The notes below the pieces were generated by a model. The model did not search any database. It was not told the origin of the DNA and saw nothing but the letters and a program-made list of their open reading frames with translations. Below are positions 61,278 to 64,000 of a stretch of DNA of 64,000 bases, in pieces; positions within the stretch are counted from its first letter, which is position 1, and each line of letters starts with the position of its first letter. A program made the translations under genes and the position numbers. Origin of the DNA: Pseudofrankia saprophytica (lineage in GTDB: Bacteria > Actinomycetota > Actinomycetes > Frankiales > Frankiaceae); NCBI RefSeq assembly GCF_000235425.2, contig NZ_KI912266.1:8114116-8178115 (forward strand). Reading direction: 5' to 3'.

Positions 61278-62177
61278 TCACTTTCCGCGGGACGGTGCCG
61301 GGCCGTAGCGGGCGAGGACGACGGTCTCGATGATGCCGACGACGCCGTAGAGGGCGATGCTGACCGCGGTGATGACGATGACCGCCGCCCAGACGCCGCC
61401 GTAGTTGAAGGTCTGCTGCGCGTGCTGCATGTAGTAGCCGAGCGCCTTGCCGGTGGCCAGCCATTCGGCCAGCAGCGCGCCGATGATGGCGCCCGGGACG
61501 GCGATACGCGCGGAGGCGAACAGCGCCGGCAATGCGCTCGGAATGGCCACCTTGCGCAGCACCGTGAACTCGGAGCCCCCGTACGCGGTAATCAGGTCGG
61601 CGGCGGCGCGTGGCGTCGAGCGCAGGCCGAAGACAATGTTCACCAGGGAGGGGAAGAACACCACGATCCCAGCGATGACCGTGACGCCCACGAGATGCCG
61701 GCCGAAGACCAGGGTGATGATCGGGGTCATCGCGACCAGCGGTACCGAGCGCAGCACCATCGCGACGGGCATGAATGCCTGCTCGACGGGCCGGTACAAC
61801 ACGAAAAGCACCGCCACGACGATGGCGGCGACCGTTCCCGCGATATAGCCGGCCAGCGCGTCGCCGAGTGTCACCATCAGGGCGTCGAAGATCGCGTGCC
61901 GGTTGTCCGGCGCCTTGGGGACGGTGAACAGGTAGTGGTAGACGTCCTTCGGCGACTTCGCGACCAGTGGGCTGAGGTCGAACACCTTGAGGAAGGCATA
62001 CCAGAGGACGAGGATCACGACGACCGAGGCGAGCACGGACCCGAAGGTCCGGCCGAGCCGGGAAAGCGCCGTGATGAGGATCATCGAGCTGGGGGCGCGT
62101 TCCTCAACCGGGGGCGCGACGGCCGTGGCCGGCGCGGGCTCGGTCGTGGCCTTGGGCGGGGCGGCGGCCGTCGTCAC
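61278..62177 (-). CDS. ABC permease, SsuC/TauC type (second)
   Basis: A 299-residue BPD_transp_1 permease with about six TM segments. The cytoplasmic EAA-like loop is visible: LITAYGGSEFTVLRKVAIPS with ALPALFASARIAVPGAIIG after it. The N-terminal 35 residues are Ala/Pro-rich. GTG 62177 has GGAGGTGC upstream and overlaps the stop of the first permease (GTGA 62174-62177). The family imports sulfonates, nitrate, pyrimidine precursors or similar small compounds. Confidence 0.9.
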   Translation of the reverse strand: MTTAAAPPKATTEPAPATAVAPPVEERAPSSMILITALSRLGRTFGSVLASVVVILVLWYAFLKVFDLSPLVAKSPKDVYHYLFTVPKAPDNRHAIFDALMVTLGDALAGYIAGTVAAIVVAVLFVLYRPVEQAFMPVAMVLRSVPLVAMTPIITLVFGRHLVGVTVIAGIVVFFPSLVNIVFGLRSTPRAAADLITAYGGSEFTVLRKVAIPSALPALFASARIAVPGAIIGALLAEWLATGKALGYYMQHAQQTFNYGGVWAAVIVITAVSIALYGVVGIIETVVLARYGPAPSRGK

Positions 62178-63031
62178 GATGCACCTCCGACGTTCCCGCG
62201 CGGCGCCCACGGCGTGAGCAGCCGGGCGACCAGCGAGGTAATGCCATACCCGATACCGGCGATGGCCGAGGCGATGAGCGCGAGCGCCCAGGTGCGGGGC
62301 ACGTTGAACCCCTGCTGGGAGGCGATCATCGTGATCCCGATCCCCTTGTCGGCGCCCAGGTACTCGCCGATGATCGCGCCCAGCAGGGCGGCCGGCGGCG
62401 CGATCTGCAGCCCGGTGAAGGTGCTCGGCAGCGCCGCGCGCAGCCGGACGTAACGCAGCTGGGCGAAACGCCCGCCGCCGCTGGCCTTGATCAGGTCGAG
62501 CGTCGTCTGGTCCGCGGAGCGCAGGCCGACGAGCGTGCCGACCAGCGTCGTGAAGAACACGGAGATCCCGGCGAGCGCCGTCTGCGGCGTGGTGCCGTCG
62601 AACACCGTGGTGAGGATCGGTCCGATCGCGATGATCGGCAGGCAGTACGACGCGACCCCGATCTGCAGGACGATCCGGTCGACGACCGGGATCCCGAAGC
62701 ACAGGACGGCGAGACCGATCGCGAGGCCGTTGCCGATCAGGTATCCCTTGAGCGCGATCCATACGGTCGAGCTGACCGGGCTCGACCACAGATGCCGGTC
62801 GGTCCACAGGTCCTTCAGGACCTCCCAGGGAGTCGGCACCGCGCCGCCGTGCTCGAACGCGGTCACCGCGAGAATCCACCACAGGGCGATCACGGCGACG
62901 GTCCCGATCAGGCCGCCGAGCCACGACGGCGCGCCGCCGGAACGGGCGCTGCCCGCGCCGCCCGGCTGGCCTGGGCCACCGCCCGTCGGGCCGACGGCCG
63001 CTCCGGCCGGCGTGTCCTGAATCGTCGTCAT
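62174..63031 (-). CDS. ABC permease, SsuC/TauC type (first)
   Basis: A 285-residue permease of the same family. It has a Gly-rich start, TM1 (GTVAVIALWWILAVTAF), the loop LDLIKASGGGRFAQLRYVRL with RAALPSTFTGLQIAPPAALL, and GAIIGEYLGADKGIGITMIA. The two permeases are distinct and would form a heterodimeric channel. ATG 63031, 16 bp after the ATPase stop. With two permeases it is unlike Ssu/Tau, which use one; HMP-type and some uncharacterised importers do so. Confidence 0.9.
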   Translation of the reverse strand: MTTIQDTPAGAAVGPTGGGPGQPGGAGSARSGGAPSWLGGLIGTVAVIALWWILAVTAFEHGGAVPTPWEVLKDLWTDRHLWSSPVSSTVWIALKGYLIGNGLAIGLAVLCFGIPVVDRIVLQIGVASYCLPIIAIGPILTTVFDGTTPQTALAGISVFFTTLVGTLVGLRSADQTTLDLIKASGGGRFAQLRYVRLRAALPSTFTGLQIAPPAALLGAIIGEYLGADKGIGITMIASQQGFNVPRTWALALIASAIAGIGYGITSLVARLLTPWAPRGNVGGAS

Positions 63032-63047
63032 CGGCGCACCACCGCCG

Positions 63048-63938
63048 TCACGCTGCCTGCGCGCTGTCGTCGCCCTGGCCAGAGAACAGCAGGCTCGACA
63101 GCTGGTCGTGCAGGTCGTGGAACTGCGAGGTGCGCAGCATCTCCGGGGTGCGCGGGCGCGGCAGGTCGATGTCGACGATCGCGGCGATCCGCCCGGGGCG
63201 GGGGCTCATCACGGCGACCTTGTCGGACAGGATGACCGCCTCGGGAATGGAGTGGGTGACCAGCAGGGTCGTCGTCGCCCGCTCCGTCCAGATCCTCAGC
63301 AGCTCGAAGTTCAGCCGCTGGCGGGTCATGTCGTCCAGGGCACCGAACGGCTCGTCGAGCAGGAGGACCTTCGGCTCGACGACCAGGGCGCGCGCGATCG
63401 CGACCCGCTGGCGCATGCCGCCGGACAGCTGCGCCGGGCGCGCCTTCTCGAAGCCGGTGAGGCCGACCAGCGAGATCAGGTCGGCGATCACCTTCTTGTT
63501 CGTCCTGGTGCCACTCACCTCCAGCGGCAGCCGGATGTTCGCCTCCACCGACCGCCACGGCAGCAGAGCCGCGTCCTGGAAGGCGATCCCGAGGTGGTGG
63601 TTGCGGCGAGCCGTCGACGGCGGCTCGCCGTGCACCAGCACCTCGCCCTGGGTCGGCCCCTCCAGGTCGGCGAGGATCCGCAGGACGGTCGACTTCCCGC
63701 AGCCGGAGGGCCCGATCAGGGTGAGGAACGAGCCCTCCGTCGTGGACAGGTTCACGTTGTCCAGGGCGACTACCGACCTGCGGCCAAGGCGGAACTCCTT
63801 GCGCAGGCCCGCCACGCTCACCCCGGACCCCGGGGCCGGTTCGGCGGCGGCCGGCGCGACGCCGGCCGTCTCCTTACCAGGCGTGACTCCCGCCTCGTCG
63901 AGGGCGGACTCCGGCGTGGGCGTGGCGGAGGTGCTCAT
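63048..63938 (-). CDS. ABC transporter ATP-binding protein, SsuB/TauB type
   Basis: A 296-residue ATPase with all motifs intact: Walker [11 protein letters not shown]-loop [13 protein letters not shown], signature [15 protein letters not shown], Walker [14 protein letters not shown], and H-loop [13 protein letters not shown]. The first 45 residues are an Ala/Pro/Thr lead. It heads the visible part of the operon; the binding-protein gene is probably beyond the right edge. Substrate is not readable; the purine neighbourhood leaves a nucleobase-related compound possible. Confidence 0.92.
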   Translation of the reverse strand: MSTSATPTPESALDEAGVTPGKETAGVAPAAAEPAPGSGVSVAGLRKEFRLGRRSVVALDNVNLSTTEGSFLTLIGPSGCGKSTVLRILADLEGPTQGEVLVHGEPPSTARRNHHLGIAFQDAALLPWRSVEANIRLPLEVSGTRTNKKVIADLISLVGLTGFEKARPAQLSGGMRQRVAIARALVVEPKVLLLDEPFGALDDMTRQRLNFELLRIWTERATTTLLVTHSIPEAVILSDKVAVMSPRPGRIAAIVDIDLPRPRTPEMLRTSQFHDLHDQLSSLLFSGQGDDSAQAA

Positions 63939-64000
63939 GTCGGTCTCGATTTCTCCCTGTCGAGTTCGTCAAGGACGCCCGGACGAAAAGATCCGATCGC

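Overview
The window is chromosomal DNA from a high-GC actinomycete. GTG starts are common, genes overlap by GTGA or ATGA, and a conserved actinobacterial gene order is present: pncB, clpS, DUF2017, mec, cysO, cysM ... murI, MBL hydrolase, rph, rdgB. The style (long Ala/Pro/Gly-rich tails, DUF5709 and DUF2017 proteins, Liv-type transporters, purine catabolism) suggests a Frankia-like member of the Frankiales. That genus is an inference; the phylum is well supported.

0-19 kb: a tyrosine/serine phosphatase, an RpiB-like isomerase, then on the minus strand rdgB-rph-MBL hydrolase-murI. The block that is normally continuous with cysM is split here by a repeat-rich gap (five 51-bp tandem copies), an unknown gene, tRNA-Leu(TAG), gene remnants, a PLP deaminase and a photolyase/SDR pair. 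Next come cysM, cysO (with a duplicated C-terminus), the JAMM peptidase mec, DUF2017, clpS, a Nudix/NrtR-type protein and pncB.

19-35 kb: a three-gene operon (HTH regulator with a Nudix-like motif, GalE-like epimerase, small unknown protein); a branched-chain-type ABC importer (small membrane protein, fused LivHM, LivG, LivF) that converges on its lipoprotein binding protein across a 20-bp perfect hairpin; a winged-helix protein with an acidic tail; DUF5709; an orphan ABC ATPase lacking several catalytic residues; DUF2752; an agmatinase-family hydrolase; and a SpoU rRNA methyltransferase.

34-37 kb and 43-61 kb are largely purine catabolism: 8-oxoguanine deaminase-like amidohydrolase, adenosine deaminase, DUF6986 aldolase-like protein, HIU hydrolase, a large LuxR-type regulator, an allantoicase fused to OHCU decarboxylase, allantoinase, the three xanthine dehydrogenase subunits, a Rieske oxygenase that could be HpxD-like, an ATP-binding HTH protein, and an adenine deaminase homologue without its metal-binding histidines. 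Together these cover hypoxanthine/xanthine to urate and HIU to ureidoglycolate plus urea. No urate-oxidising enzyme is visible in the window.

37-43 kb interrupts the purine genes with an accessory island. A divergent pair (small two-TM protein and HTH protein with an unassigned C-terminal domain) occurs twice, in mirror image, around a GT-A glycosyltransferase and a GNAT acetyltransferase. Both genes of the second copy carry one in-frame TAG. This is the best candidate for an undescribed system.

61-64 kb: an SsuBC/TauBC-type ABC importer (two permeases and an ATPase) whose binding protein is not in the window.
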